A stretch of DNA of 64,000 nt from Spodoptera frugiperda (Eukaryota; Arthropoda; Insecta; Lepidoptera; Noctuidae). Where the stretch lies: assembly GCF_023101765.2 (NCBI RefSeq), contig NC_064219.1, positions 11,263,774 to 11,327,773 on the forward strand, given 5' to 3'. The position numbers were made by a program, and so were the translations under genes. This document shows positions 1-12,900 of the stretch, in pieces. The notes under the pieces were generated by a model. That model saw only the letters and a list, made by a program, of their open reading frames with translations. It was not told the DNA's origin and searched no databases. The stretch's first letter is position 1; every line of letters starts with the position of its first letter.

Positions 1-3000
1 ATTTTAAACGTACTTATCGCATATTCTAATTTGCGTGCCAAAACCTCAAGTCTGCTGACTAGACATAGTTTCCAGAATCCCCTTTCCTCCCCCACTCAAT
101 CATCAATTCCCCCAAAATGGTCAGTAACGTCCTTGTATATAACATCTTTGATGTTATTTTATTACAACTTTCGTGAGACATACTAAATTAATTATTATGT
201 TCCTTTGGTGTTGCTGATGTCCATTAGATGATCCGGCTACCCGTTTGCCGTCGTACTGCATAGAAAATGCTCATATTGGACCCTCAAGATAAAAACGAGA
301 ACAACAGCAAGGAAGTTAAAGATAGAGGGCGTATTTCTAAATGTGTAACATTCTTTAGTAGTATGTAGTGTAGTTATATTTTTTATACTTATATTATTTT
401 ATACTGTCACGCTCAATAAAACAAGAGTCACAAGTTACATTACATAGTACTTCACTAAGTAAATTAGCAAGGTGTTTTTAAGGCGCTGTGCATAGTCAAA
501 ATAGGATTGATTCAACAGATTTTTTTGCCCAATGTTTACATGTTAGAGCAACAAAAAAAATATATGTTAATCTTGATCATTTTTATGAATGGACCACCTT
601 CTTCAAAACACGATTTCTATAAATTTTCTCGATAGAAAAAAATCATAAACTAACCACTTAAATTGAAATTCTAGCCATTGTAACTATATTATTTATGAAC
701 ATATCTTAATAAAATTAATAACAGTGACGTAATTTAAAATAATAAAGGGATCTGCCTTATTTATTTGTCGATTGAAATGAGATATTTGTAAGGATTAATA
801 TAATTCATGATAAATAACTCAGAACGAATCGAACAAAACGTCGTCCGATCATGACATCTATTCGTTTCTCTTTCATTCCTACGCGGACCGGCAGTGACCG
901 CTGAGGCGCGCTGCTTGGTGGACCTATGTCAGTTTGTGTCAATCGCCGCTCAGAAAATAATCATTCACTAACATATCTTTTTGTTGTTTGTAATATTTTA
1001 TTTTGTAATTAGCTTTTTCTAAGTTGGGTTATCAGTATATTTTTTTGTACGAAATCGATTTGAATTATAAGTTGTGTAAATACAATGAATTTTTTCATAT
1101 ACTATTACCGCGTAGCATGGTGCAGAAGAAACATTCAGTAACGTTCCGTACCATTCTTGAAAGGAGAAGGGGACTTTTGCGCCCAGCAGTTAACTAGTTG
1201 AAATTTATATTAAAAAAACCGTCATATTTTTCTAAGGGAAATCACAAAATATGGTACCTTGTTTCTATCTAGGAAGCGAGAAAACTTAAATTAAGTTGTG
1301 TAATAATGTATGTAAAATAATGTATGTATAACGTACTCTGTGATTTAAACTTCTTAAAACACTTCTGTCTGACATCAGTCAGTCACCGATTGACAGATGA
1401 CACTCGTTCGTTGTGTTTCGTTCTGAGTGCGCACGTATTTTCCATGTTTTATTGTTAAACCCCACGACCTCGGCTTTATAAAGGACTTTTGACGGATCTT
1501 GCATCTCTAAATTACCTGACTCTCTATTTTGGACAACTGTTTAAGCCTATCAATCGGATATTGACGACATGGATCGCTGTGTAAATAATTGTACGATTGC
1601 GACTGGTCGCAGTAACTCTATTGGCAGAAGAGTCTTGGAAGAAGTGGCGATTTTATCAGTTATTCGTCAGTGGTGTGCATCTCAGCCTGTATAATATGGT
1701 TACCATTATCTCAATTGGGAAAGATACCAAGAAAATATACATACCCCGCCCCCTACACAATTCTTTGATGACATTCTCCTAATTATTGAAGATGAATAAT
1801 ACATATTTTATACTAATATTGGTGTTTTATTTATATATCCTCCTGTCCCTTTTTTAGTTTTTAAAAGATTAGTGCCTACTGCGTCTAAGGGCCTATGCAC
1901 ACCACGTTTTTTAAAAGCGCCGTCGACGCGCGTTTGTAGCGATACAGACGCGATACGTAACACCATAGACGTGTTTAGTGATGAGATGTACTGCTATGAT
2001 GGATATGGATAGGATGTCGATGATTTTTTGGAATAGAAAACAAATATTGTGCGTAGTTCAATTTTTATTTTTAAAAAACCCTGTCCTAATACCGACAAAA
2101 CACTGAACGGATAATTATGTTGATGAAACAACGGAACATTATAAGATGGGTTAAAAAGTTGCTAAGAAAAATTATTTACTTTTTATTCGTCCAAAGTCAT
2201 ATTATTATCTGAGTCAGGATCATCTGAATCTGTATCTGTATATTGACATTATATACACGCAGATATACTGCACAACTAAACAACACACTTTAATAACAAA
2301 ATTAAAGAGAATTCAATGTATGCTGCGAGTATCGATAGCGATAAAAAAAGATCTTTCTAATGTCCATCCCTAATCATGTGGTACTGAGAGACGTCAACGT
2401 CATACAGGCAACTGTCACTAGCGCAAAAACTATAGTAGTAGTAAGTTTATGTAAATTATTGTTCGATTTCGGTTTTAGTCATAAAAAAACTAATAAAAAA
2501 ATAAAATAAAAATAAAATAAAAATGTATACAACATAATATTGAAAAAATAAAAAAACAAAAAACTAATACGAGTAATGAGATTCGATCTTAAGGATCACG
2601 GAACGCGAATCTAGACAGCAACGCACTGGGCCAATCGTCCATGAAACTATAGAAGCGAAATTACGCTCCTAAATAAAATGGAATACGCGTATCAATGACA
2701 TTTGCACGGTGCACCCCTCAGTACACGAGACCCACTTCACCTGCTTCACCCCCTCAAATACATAAAAGTTGTCTATTCACCGCGCCTTAAGTAACATTGC
2801 TAAGAATATTTTGTAGGCGCTTGTATATTATAGTTTGGCACGGACTTTTATGTACCTATAATTTCAGGAACAAATATTTTGTTTACTATTGAAATAACTT
2901 GCTTTATCTGTTATTTGATAGGTTTTACTACCGTACGTTTCAATAGTATACTGTGCCCGACAGGGTCCATAATTGTGACTTAATACTGTATTTTCTAACA

Positions 3001-3376
3001 CCTATGTACATTATGGATGCAATAAATACTTGAATACTAGTACATGAGTTAATTGATCCCAGATGTCAAGATTGTCCCATTAACAATCATATTGAACTTT
3101 ATCAGAGCTTGTTATGAAGGTATAGCTAGGTAGATACAAGGAGACATTTTAATAAATGCATAATAGATAGTAGCCAACATTTTACTTTATTGCATTTTAG
3201 TAATTTGTAGTTTTACTAACATATTTTTTTTAGCATTTTAGCATTTATCAATCATTACATTCTATTGTCTTTTTGATTTAATATTTATAATTTTTATTGC
3301 AGTTTCCAAATAATTTCTACAATAAAACGAAGTTCCAAAGAAAATAACACATACTCAGACTGTCTAATCCAATGAT
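1..3376. other. AT-rich intergenic region, no gene recognised
   Basis: No open reading frame here resembles a known protein, and no convincing exon chain was found on either strand. The stretch is AT-rich with short homopolymers. A more GC-rich patch near 880-950 and a short block near 1150-1195, resembling a fragment of a retroelement 3' end, are the only local departures. One dispersed repeat copy at about 156-196 is listed separately. The ORF at 1597-1782 has no recognisable domain and is considered chance. Confidence 0.6.
156..196. repeat. Short dispersed repeat, copy 1
   Basis: This ~40-bp segment, containing the core CTTTCGTGAGACATACTAAA, is almost identical to 3629-3668 in the same orientation. 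Two differences lie at the TTACAA/TTGTAA position. Two copies 3.5 kb apart indicate a dispersed repeat fragment; the family is not identified. Confidence 0.75.
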
Positions 3377-3382
3377 TTTATT
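3377..3382 (-). terminator. Polyadenylation signal AATAAA for coupling factor 6
   Basis: TTTATT on the plus strand reads AATAAA on the minus strand, 54 bp beyond the coupling factor 6 stop codon. This is a plausible 3' end for a short 3' UTR. Confidence 0.6.
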
Positions 3383-3435
3383 ATACACTTATAAATATAC
3401 CATGACAAAGCATTCTCTAGTTAACCAGTAGGTGT

Positions 3436-4306
3436 TCACTTGGCGGCCGTCTCGTTGATGGGGTCCAGCTTGGGCTCCTCGAATTTGAAGGTAGGGAATG
3501 AGGTCATGTCCACTCCGGAGCCACCACCATACTGCTTCTCCAGCTTCTCCAACTCCTGTTTCATTTCCTTAGCAATAGCCGGGCTGACTTCCATCTTGCC
3601 ACCACTGGAATTGAACATATTTTGTATAATTTTATTGTAACTTTCGTGAGACATACTAAATTAATTATAATATTTTGTATAAGTTAATGGTCATGACCAT
3701 TAACTATCATTTGACTGTGTTTGACGTTTGAATATGCACTCAATTCAGTACTATTATTTTATTATTGAATCTGAATGTAAAAAATACAGCCACGAGTGTA
3801 TGCTGTGTTTGTCACTTATTAATATAAATTTTCTTATACCATAAAGAGGTAAGATAAATGTGCACATACCCACTTTTTATATGTGATAAACATGTGTATA
3901 ATTGTATTGCATCTTAATTTAATGTGACAACAATAAGCGTAACACATTTTACGTTAGGATCTTTTGAGGCAACTTTTATTATACAATCGGCCCTGGTAAT
4001 TTTGCAATGAATCAAACATTAGTCTCAATGTTTACATGCTGTCAACATTATAATCACATTAATGCCATCTGCAAATCACACTTCATTAATTTCTACCAGC
4101 GTCCTATATACTGATTATCTAAGCTGGTTTGGCTGGAAGGTCAAAGTTACTTCAACTTACGCGCTCTTCTGTTTGTACTCGCGGATTTTGTCGAGGAACA
4201 ACTGCTGGATTGGGTCAGTAGCCTTCTGCGCGGCCGCCAGGTTCCTGGTGACCATCACAGAGGTCTGTGCTACCTTCACACCACCCAATAGCCTGGAAGT
4301 GAGCAT
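3436..4306 (-). CDS. ATPsynCF6: ATP synthase coupling factor 6, mitochondrial (F6 subunit)
   Basis: Two coding exons on the minus strand, 4306-4161 and 3604-3436, joined through a GTAAGT donor and a TTCCAG acceptor, give 104 aa. F6 is part of the peripheral stalk linking F1 to Fo in mitochondrial ATP synthase. The N-terminus (MLTSRLLGGVKVAQ, basic and hydroxylated, no acidic residues) looks like a mitochondrial presequence. It is followed by the family hallmark ATDPIQQLFLDKIREYKQKS and then a helical segment rich in E and K, ending in FPTFKFEEPKLDPI, as in insect F6 proteins. The length matches the family. A TTTCAG acceptor abuts the ATG directly, so a non-coding 5' exon must exist upstream; it was not located with certainty. 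The gene is divergent from IntS1. The identification is strong on sequence resemblance; the 5' UTR exon is unresolved. Confidence 0.93.
3629..3668. repeat. Short dispersed repeat, copy 2, inside coupling factor 6 intron
   Basis: Near-identical to the copy at 156-196. It lies only about 25 bp from the 3' splice site of the F6 coding intron, so it forms part of the sequence in which branch point and pyrimidine tract would be expected on the minus strand. Confidence 0.75.
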
Positions 4307-4950
4307 CTGAAACCAACATAACCTCTTATAAGAGTTACATAACTTCGGTCACAAAATTTCGCAGCCATCACTTTTAATATGATTTAAAGACTCCTAAATT
4401 ATATATTTATAAAGTTTTACATCCAAAATCACTGATAATAATTGAATAAGGTACCTTTTCGTATATGCGCTTGTCTGGCCCTTTTGACAAGTTTGACAGT
4501 GGAGTAGAATTTTTTAATCGATCAGATGAAGAATATTTTTTGTGGCACAGACAATAACATAAAATGCCTATTTACAATGTAATGCACAACAATAGTTTTT
4601 AAATTATCGGGGTTTCTGAATATAAAATCTCACATACATTACAAAGGTAGTAAATAATATAAAGAATTCTAATATATTTTTAAGAAATTCTCTATAAAAT
4701 TATAATTTTGCTCGTGCGCAAAAGCTAACATGTCAAACGTCTGCCGTCACTATACAAACGTCAAATAATTGTCAATATGTCAATGTCAATGCATTGTTGT
4801 CAATGTCATTCAGTTTATTTTGTTGTCGACTCGATCGATGCTTGGCCGCACGATTTTATAAATAATAACTGCGGTTATAAGTGAAATTTGCTTACAGATG
4901 CTTTGATATTAAATTCCAAGAACTGGACTATACATATGTTGGGTTAAAGA
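4307..4950. promoter_or_regulatory. Divergent promoter region of coupling factor 6 and IntS1
   Basis: The two start codons lie 644 bp apart and point away from each other. The F6 ATG is preceded by a 3' splice site, so its transcription start lies further into this interval. No TATA box stands out for either gene. Housekeeping genes often share such compact intervals; the promoter function is inferred from position only. Confidence 0.55.
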
Positions 4951-6972
4951 ATGGACAGAGGAAAAATGCCTTCAGCGGGTCGGGGAGCTAAGAGCAAGGC
5001 TCCGCAGCACCCACAAGATATCTTCGCGTTGGGCAGTAAGTCCACTGTGGTGGTCTCCAGGGACCCTGAGAAGAGGAACATCCATAAACCTTCTACCAGT
5101 AGTACGTACGACCATTGCTTTGGAGATTTCTAATCGTTTCTTCATGAGAAAAAATGCATGCCTCTCAAGCCTCTCCTTACAATGTTCCTAAGCTTGCTCT
5201 CCTAATGACACTATATTGTTGTGCTACCTATTTGTAAAATGTACTGTCCAAGACAATTATATAACTTAGATTGCACAAAATATATTCGTTTTAATAATTA
5301 CAGGTGTAGAACGCAAAAGAGAACCGTCAGGGTTTGGAAGCCAGCCGCCCAGCAAGCGTGCGAGGATTGGTTCACCTGCTGAGGCAGTTGGGGGCACATC
5401 TCTTGAAGTAGACCCGGTAGACCTGGTGCCTAATGTATTACAGGCTTTGGACACACATAACTCTGACAAGCTGGTATGAACTGTTGTCTAAACATAAATT
5501 GCAACCTTACTGCTATGTATATTATTAATTTATTAACCAAAACATAGTATTTTTAAAGTAAATCTATTTTAACACCACAAATAACTTTACATACCATATA
5601 ATACATACAAACCTGTATTTTTCTTTACAGTTAGGCCTGCTGACAGGCTCTATACGTCTCCTCAAATCCCAGCGTTCCAAACCAGACCCGATACTATGTA
5701 TGGGCTTACTATACCTGACCAAAATACGACCGAACATGTTTGCACATGAGACGGTCACGCAGAGCCTCTGTACGCTACTGAAGAGGGAACAAGGAGCTGC
5801 ATTCAAGAACAAAGGGAATCCACTTGTGTATATACTGGCGTGTAACATGCTGTACGCTGGACACAGGGAGAGCAACAACTGGCCTGATATATTTATTAAG
5901 GTTTGTGTTTGAGTTACTATGCTCATCTCATCATCTCTTGTTGGAATCATCTGATACATAATGTCTCTAAGAGGTTATTTTCTAAATCAGTTATTGAACA
6001 AATAGTGCCACATGTGCATTGCTATTTAACCTTCTAAATATTGTGTCTTGCTTGCATCTTCACTACTGCAAATCAGAGTTTAATAATTAATATGGACAGT
6101 ATTACAGATGGTAAAGTAGGTTCCAGTACATCTGAAAATATATTTGGTCATGATTGTCTCTTCAGGTTTACATCGAGGATGCCCTGAATGAGCGTTGCTG
6201 GGTGGAATGTTCATGGTGCAAATGCTTCGTGGAGAATGTGGTGACTGCGTTCAGCACCAAGCAGCCACCGTCACACCTCATACCCACTGATAACACCTTG
6301 GGTAAGTTCTCTGATGTTTTTAGATAAATACCATGTTCATAAGAGGAAATGTAATTAATTTTGTATTTGTATGATTCAAGCAATCTCTGTAATAGGTAAG
6401 CTATGAAAATTACACTCACACTAAGACAATAATACAATAAAATTATCTCCTGACTGAGTACTTTATGGAGAAAAAAACATACACATCGCTCTTGGTGGTA
6501 TATGGCCAGATGGTATTTATTATTATTCTTATTTACAGGAACTATGTCTCCATCAGGGTCGGGCTCCCCGCTAATGGGTAGTACAGAGGAAGACCCAGAC
6601 AATATGGAGCTGGAATACTCGGTGTTTCCAAGGTAACAATAATATCCTTACAATATTAGCTTTTATTATTATAAATACTGGATAGCCTAGGTCCAGACTA
6701 TGTAGCCCAAAGTATCAAACATATTTAATAGACTTTCAACTTTATTGCAAGTACATAAAATTAAGAATCAATTAACTTTTTTTACTTTAATGTCCTAACA
6801 TCAAGTTCACTTGTTTTTATGTTGTGGTTACAGGTATTCTAGTAGCTATGAGGCGGTGGAGACACTCGTCCTGGAAGCCATCAAGGAACAGATCCAGCGT
6901 CGCTCGGCGGCGCCCGACGCCATCGGCAAGGGATTCCTCAAGCTACTGTCTGCCACGTGCGGCTTCCCAGAG
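4951..6972 (+). CDS. IntS1: IntS1 exons 1-6 (residues 1-320)
   Basis: Exons: 4951-5101, 5304-5473, 5631-5900, 6166-6301, 6539-6632, 6834-6972. The start codon is the first ATG of the frame and gives MDRGKMPSAGRG, a basic unstructured start followed by the conserved DIFALGSK motif. Exon 3 encodes the well-conserved LLYLTKIRPNMFA and NPLVYILACNML helices, and exon 4 the KVYIEDALNERCWVE segment. Exon 6 encodes a helix ending in the conserved SATCGFPE. Introns here are short (90-380 nt) and AT-rich while exons are moderately GC-rich. The last exon ends at a GAG|GTGCGT donor in phase 0; read-through meets a stop after a few codons. Confidence 0.92.
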
Positions 6973-9900
6973 GTGCGTATCGTCACATCATAGAGTTGAA
7001 TGTTTTTTTATTTTAATGTTGCCTCACACTAGGATTTTCTCCTGTGTCGGGGGTGCGTTTACAAACATTCAATTTCACATGACACCCCACATCACAGATG
7101 CTACATGTGGTAATCGAAACCGCGCCAATCATACAATTTATAAATTAACATTAGGGTAGTAGACTAGTATCTTTTATTCTAAAGATCAAGCATAAATTGA
7201 CCACTTTTCTGACAGAACGATGTTACTACAGTCTTTGTGATTTTCTGACGTGATATTAGCTCATATTGGTAGCTATTAGCTACCCATATGTTTTTGTGTC
7301 TGAATTGTTTCTTGTTATATTTTCATTTATAATATTGACATGTTTGGTAATTGTTATTTGATTTTGTATAAAAATTTACTTTATTCTACTTTTACTATAT
7401 AATTTGTATGCCCTATGTGGCGGATCACGGCATGAGCCTAAGACCTAAGATTATTACCTAAGACCATTATGTAACCTGTGGATCACGAATAAACAATTTG
7501 AATTTGAAAGATACAAACACCTTTCAAAGCATCTTCTCTGTACTAAAGTCCACCAAATTGTCGTTAGATCCGTATGATATCAGCGTCTCGTCTCGAAGCG
7601 TGGCTGCATTCCGGCAAGCTGTGGCGTTGTGCGCAAGAGTTGTTGGCCTACGTGTGCTGCAACTGCGACGCCTGCGGGCCCACTGCGGCCAGGGACCACG
7701 AGGTCCTGGCGCAGCTGGCGCGCATGCGGCTCAAGACCAAACCGCTGCAGGCGGCCTACCAGGCTTGTCTTAGGTAAGGAAGATGAAGATGACGATGATG
7801 ATAAAGACTTCTAGACATACCTAGATATTATTAATCTGTAGTTTGAGCAATACATAATACTAGCTTCTGATCGCGACTTCGTCCGCGGAAAATTAATAAA
7901 AATAGGGTTGTATTGCCCCTAACATTTAGGGGGATGAAAAATAGATGTTGGCCGCACAAAAAAAAATCATCAAAATCGGTCAAGCCGTTTCGGAGGAGTA
8001 CGGCAACGAAAACTGTGACACGAGAATTTTATATATTAGAATTTTAAAATTTTATATATGTGTGAATGAATTCCTCATTCCTCTATTCAAGCAGTGGACA
8101 TATTTCTACTGTTGATTAAGTTCAAATCATACCCAAACGCTATTAGATTGCTTTGGACACCATATGATGTGGATTTAAAACCACTACGAGAATGTTTGCT
8201 GTAACATCTTTACTTCTAATATTTAAGTATTTTCAACGTTTGCCGTCTTTCAACTGATGACAATGATAGTTTACCTATTTAACTGAGCTATGTTTATGTC
8301 CCCCAGAGAGATGGTGTCGGACAGCCCGCCACTCCTGCGCAGCGTGGTGACGCACACGATCTACAACGAGCTGTCCAACGTGCGCTCGCCCAACAACATG
8401 GCGGTGCTGGCCGCGCTCATACAGGCGCAGCCGCAGCAGGTCCCCGCCGCCATGGCAGACACCTACCAAGTACGTTGTATAGTCATGTTTAACACATCAA
8501 GCTATACAATACCAGTATAAGTTGACCTGTGATTGTGCGGGAATATCATACAAAGCGAGACCATGTTAAATTGGATCTTTATAATTTAATTTGTGCTAAA
8601 GATTTGCATTAAAATTCCCTACTGTATGGTGAAATAAAATGCACTGCTTTAATTATTTCAATTTTCTATTGTCCTCAATCAAATCTCAAACTAATCTGAA
8701 CTTTCCAGGAGCTAGTTCTCCGTCCAGAAGACTACCTACGTCCGCTACGCGCGTTAACGCGCGAAGTGGTGCGTGCAGCGCGTGCAGACGCGCAGGCACT
8801 GCTGCCGCTGGCACGCGCGCTGGCGCAGCCCCCGCCACACGAACCGCCGCCCGAGGTAAGGCATTCATTCTCATTGTCACACATTTATCTTTAGACAGAC
8901 TCACCATCCATACACTTATCATACTACCCTTTATCAAACTCATCATCAATCCCCCTATGCTAAGAACATCTATATGACACCAAAATATACACTTCTGTAA
9001 ACAAACGACTTGTTCCAGGTGCGAGAGCGTGCGTTCTCGTCCATAGCAGACCTGTTCTGCTGCTGCTGCCTGGTGACGGCGTCCCACAGCAAGCACCTGC
9101 CGGAGTACCGCCAGCAGATCTGCGTCATCCAGGCCTCCGCCCTCGGCTGGCTGCTGGACACCGCCATGCCGCTGTACCGGCCTAGCAGACATGACTACCA
9201 ACTCGCCTTGAATAAGGTATTGTACATAACATAATAAATTAACTTGGCACTTTGACACTGTGGTATTAGTGCTAAAACCGAGATAAACAGAAATTATTCT
9301 TTCTTTAATTTTTTTTTTGTCGTGACGGAATTACAGAGTGTTAATGACTCCGAAACTAATGTTTAAAAATTGGTATCCTACTTTTTACCGTCTCTAGATA
9401 AATCTACGTCGATTGTAGAGGTAGAGGTAGAAAAATACCACCGTATACTTTCCTGTAATCATCAGCCAAAATGTCCACAGCTGGATTAAGGCCCTAATTT
9501 CAAGCTTTTATCAGTAAAAGTCATGATATCAATATATCGCTCACCTAGTAATATATTGGCATATCTGCAAAAAATGCGAAATTGACTTTATATTATAAAG
9601 TCATAAAGTCAAGTTATAAAGCCAATTTCGCATTTATTACTGATAAAACCTGTGAAACGTGAGCAATATATGTATTATGAATTCCCAACCTTACAAAGGC
9701 ACTTACAAAGTAAACGCCCCCCCTCCCCCCCGGCAGGTGATGTTCGTGGAGGCGGCGGAGTCGTACAGCAAGGTGGACAACTGGCCGCCGGAGTCGGAGC
9801 GCGCCGCCACGCTGCGCCTGTGCTGCGACGCGCCGCTGCCGCAGAACACGCTGCTGCGCGTCATCTTCATCGGCCTCTCCAAGGTGTGTATGTCTGTCTC

Positions 9901-12900
9901 TCTCACTCTCACCTGCACCACATGAGACGCACTGCTGTTCTTTCTCACTTTTTTCGTCATCTTCATCGGCCTCTCCAAGGTAAGCCAAGTGAGTCGCCCA
10001 GCTGTGTATGTCTGTCTCTCTCACTCTACACTGCACCACATGAGACGCACTGCTGTTCTTTCTCACTTTTTTCGTCATCTTCATCGGCCTCTCCAAGGTA
10101 AGACAAGTGAGTCGCCAGCTGTGTATGTCTGTCTCTCTCACTCTCACCTGCACCACATGAGACGCACTGCTGTTCTTTCTCACTTTTTTCGTCATCTTCA
10201 TCGGCCTCTCCAAGGTAAGACAAGTGAGTCACCAGCTGTGTATGTCTGTCTCTCTCACTCTACACTGCACCACATGAGACGCACTGCTGTTCTTTTTCAC
10301 TTTTTTCGTCATCTTCATCGGCCTCTCCAAGGTAAGACAAGTGAGTCGCCAGCTGTGTATGTCTGTCTCTCTCACTCTACACTGCACCACATGAGACGCA
10401 CTGCTGTTCTTTCTCACTTTTTTCGTCATCTTCATCGGCCTCTCCAAGGTAAGCCAAGTGAGTCGCCCAGCTGTGTATGTCTGTCTCTCTCACTCTACAC
10501 TGCACCACATGAGACGCACTGCTGTTCTTTTTCACTTTTTTCGTCATCTTCATCGGCCTCTCCAAGGTAAGACAAGTGAGTCACCAGCTGTGTATGTCTG
10601 TCTCTCTCACTCTCACCTGCACCACATGAGACGCACTGCTGTTCTTTCTCACTTTCTTTTCACCTTCTTGTTGTCTTTTTGATTTTCCTGTTTCGGTATT
10701 TCTTTTGGTGTTGGGTTGTAGGTTATAAGTAATTATATAAAGTCAGCAGTACAGCTTACTTATTTAACTGTTACGACGAAGTTACTCGACTAGTTTCAAA
10801 GCATGCCAGGGATCCATAATCATGAGTACTATTTAACAATTAACGCGGCAAATGTCATTACCTGTGCTTTTATACTGATTGACAACTACATACATAGAAA
10901 AAAAAAACATACCGGCTGAATTGAGAACCTCCTCCTTTTTGTTTAACAAGAGTATGTTCTCTAATTCTTCAAACCATACCATTATACCATGTATCGCAGG
11001 ACATCCCAGTGTCACCGGCAGAGGTGTTCGAGCTGGTGGAGCAGTTGGTGCGCCGCGCATGCGCACTGCCCGCCGACGAGAACCCCCTGCAGGTGGACAA
11101 GCTGGAGATAGCCGACTACATCTTCCAACTGTGTCAGTTCAACCCTCCGGATAATATTACGCTCCCGACCGGGTGAGTACCAGGGATCTATACATGTAAC
11201 ATTATTCATGGGGATTGAGCGACTGACAGACGGCCATCACTGGATCCTGCTGACTTCCACTTGTGTCCCCCAGCTACACCCCTCCCGCGCTGGCCATCAC
11301 GTCGCTGTACTGGCGCGGCTGGATCCTGCTGACGATGCTGGCTGCCCACAACCCCCAGCAGTTCGCAGAGCGCGCCGCCGCCATGTATCCCACACTCCGA
11401 GCCCTCATCGAGATGTGTATCACCAAGTAAGTAAACCCATGACCATTCAAAAACATATTATCATCTGAACATAGTCCCCTGAACTCCCCCTGAATTCTGT
11501 TTCCCCTGCAGCAAGCCGAGTATAGAATGGAGTAGCAGTACCGCGGCGGAGGCGGAGCGCGCCGAGGCCGAGCGGGCCGCCATACTGCAGCTGGAGACGC
11601 ACCTGGCCGCCGCCAGCAACTCCAAGATGCCCGTCAATGAACACAACTCCAGGCTGCTGAGCCAGGTACCATAGCTCTACCACATACCAATAATAGTTTC
11701 AAATAATATCACATCGGTATCAACTATTATAACTTCTGTTGGATTATAATATGTTCCTCTCTGCTGTCAAACGTCTCAGTTGTATGTCTCCTAACTGTAA
11801 TCCGTTCTCCGTGTAGCTGACGACCTTGGAACCCCTGGGTCCTGCTCGGAAGCCTCCGCAGGCGATCATAGAGACGCTGCAGGCGATGAGCTCGCAGATG
11901 AGGCTGGGCAAGCTGTTGTGCCGCCAGCCGGCGCTGCTGCTGGACCTGGTGGAGAGGCACGGCACCCGCCGGGCCATGCCCTGGCTGCACCAACTGCTCA
12001 GGCACGACCAGCTCGAACTTAGGTGAGGAACAGATGAACTTGATGTTGTCAATGAAATGATATTTCTTCTCAACTCTTCTTATAATTGTGTTTGTCCATA
12101 AGATATTTGTTCTTGTTCTTAGAGCACATTACGCTTGGGGCATTTTCTTATTAGTTGATCATCTACAAATTGGGTAGTATCCTCGGTCAAAAATAAATTA
12201 TTACAACTTTTCAATACAATAAAATATTAAAAAATAATCACACTCTCGTTCATAAATTTGATGAACTACTTAATTTTCGATTTTTTCTAGCTAAATTTCT
12301 AGAAATAAGTCTGCTATTTGACGTCAAAAACTTATGACGTCATAACGCACTATTTCATACAAAATTCATAGAAAATATCGTTTTTGACGTTTCGAAAAAA
12401 GTATTGAATTTGACTAGTAGGAAACTAGCCTATTTTAACTGACAGGAGTTGCAGTGATTGTACCTATCTAGTCAGAAATGTAAAAATTGGTAAAGTGAGT
12501 CTATATGAGATTCATTTGTTTGAAGTAATCATTATTTATGAGCACTTTTAGCTCGAGTACTAATGAATAAAATCTCCTTCTTCCCCCAGCGTGCTCCCAG
12601 TGCAGTGCCTGTGCGAGTTCCTGTCGGCGGGGGGCGCGGGCGGGGGCGCGGGCGGCGGGGAGGTGGGCAAGGCGGGCGAGCTGTGCGGGCACCTGCGGCG
12701 CACCGTGGCCGACTCGGAGGAGGGCGCGCGCGCCGTGCTGCACTACTACATGACCCGCCTCGCACACACACACGCGCCCACCAGGGCCTCCGCCAACAGG
12801 GTACGTTATTTTTTTTAAGAAACACACCGGTAATCGAGCAGACTTATCACCTGATGGTAAGTAATCGCCGCCGCCCATGGACACTTGAAACACCGGAGGC

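Noticed and set aside
5564..5959. 131-aa minus-strand frame opposite IntS1 exon 3
   Set aside because: It is a shadow of the conserved sense exon; the sense translation matches IntS1.
7579..7773. Alternative start of IntS1 exon 7 after the AG at 7577-7578
   Set aside because: It gives the wrong phase with exon 6 and loses residues that match the conserved region; the AG at 7566-7567 restores both.
8686..9258. 190-aa minus-strand frame opposite IntS1 exons 9-10
   Set aside because: It arises from GC-rich sense exons that lack antisense stops; it spans true introns and has no homology.
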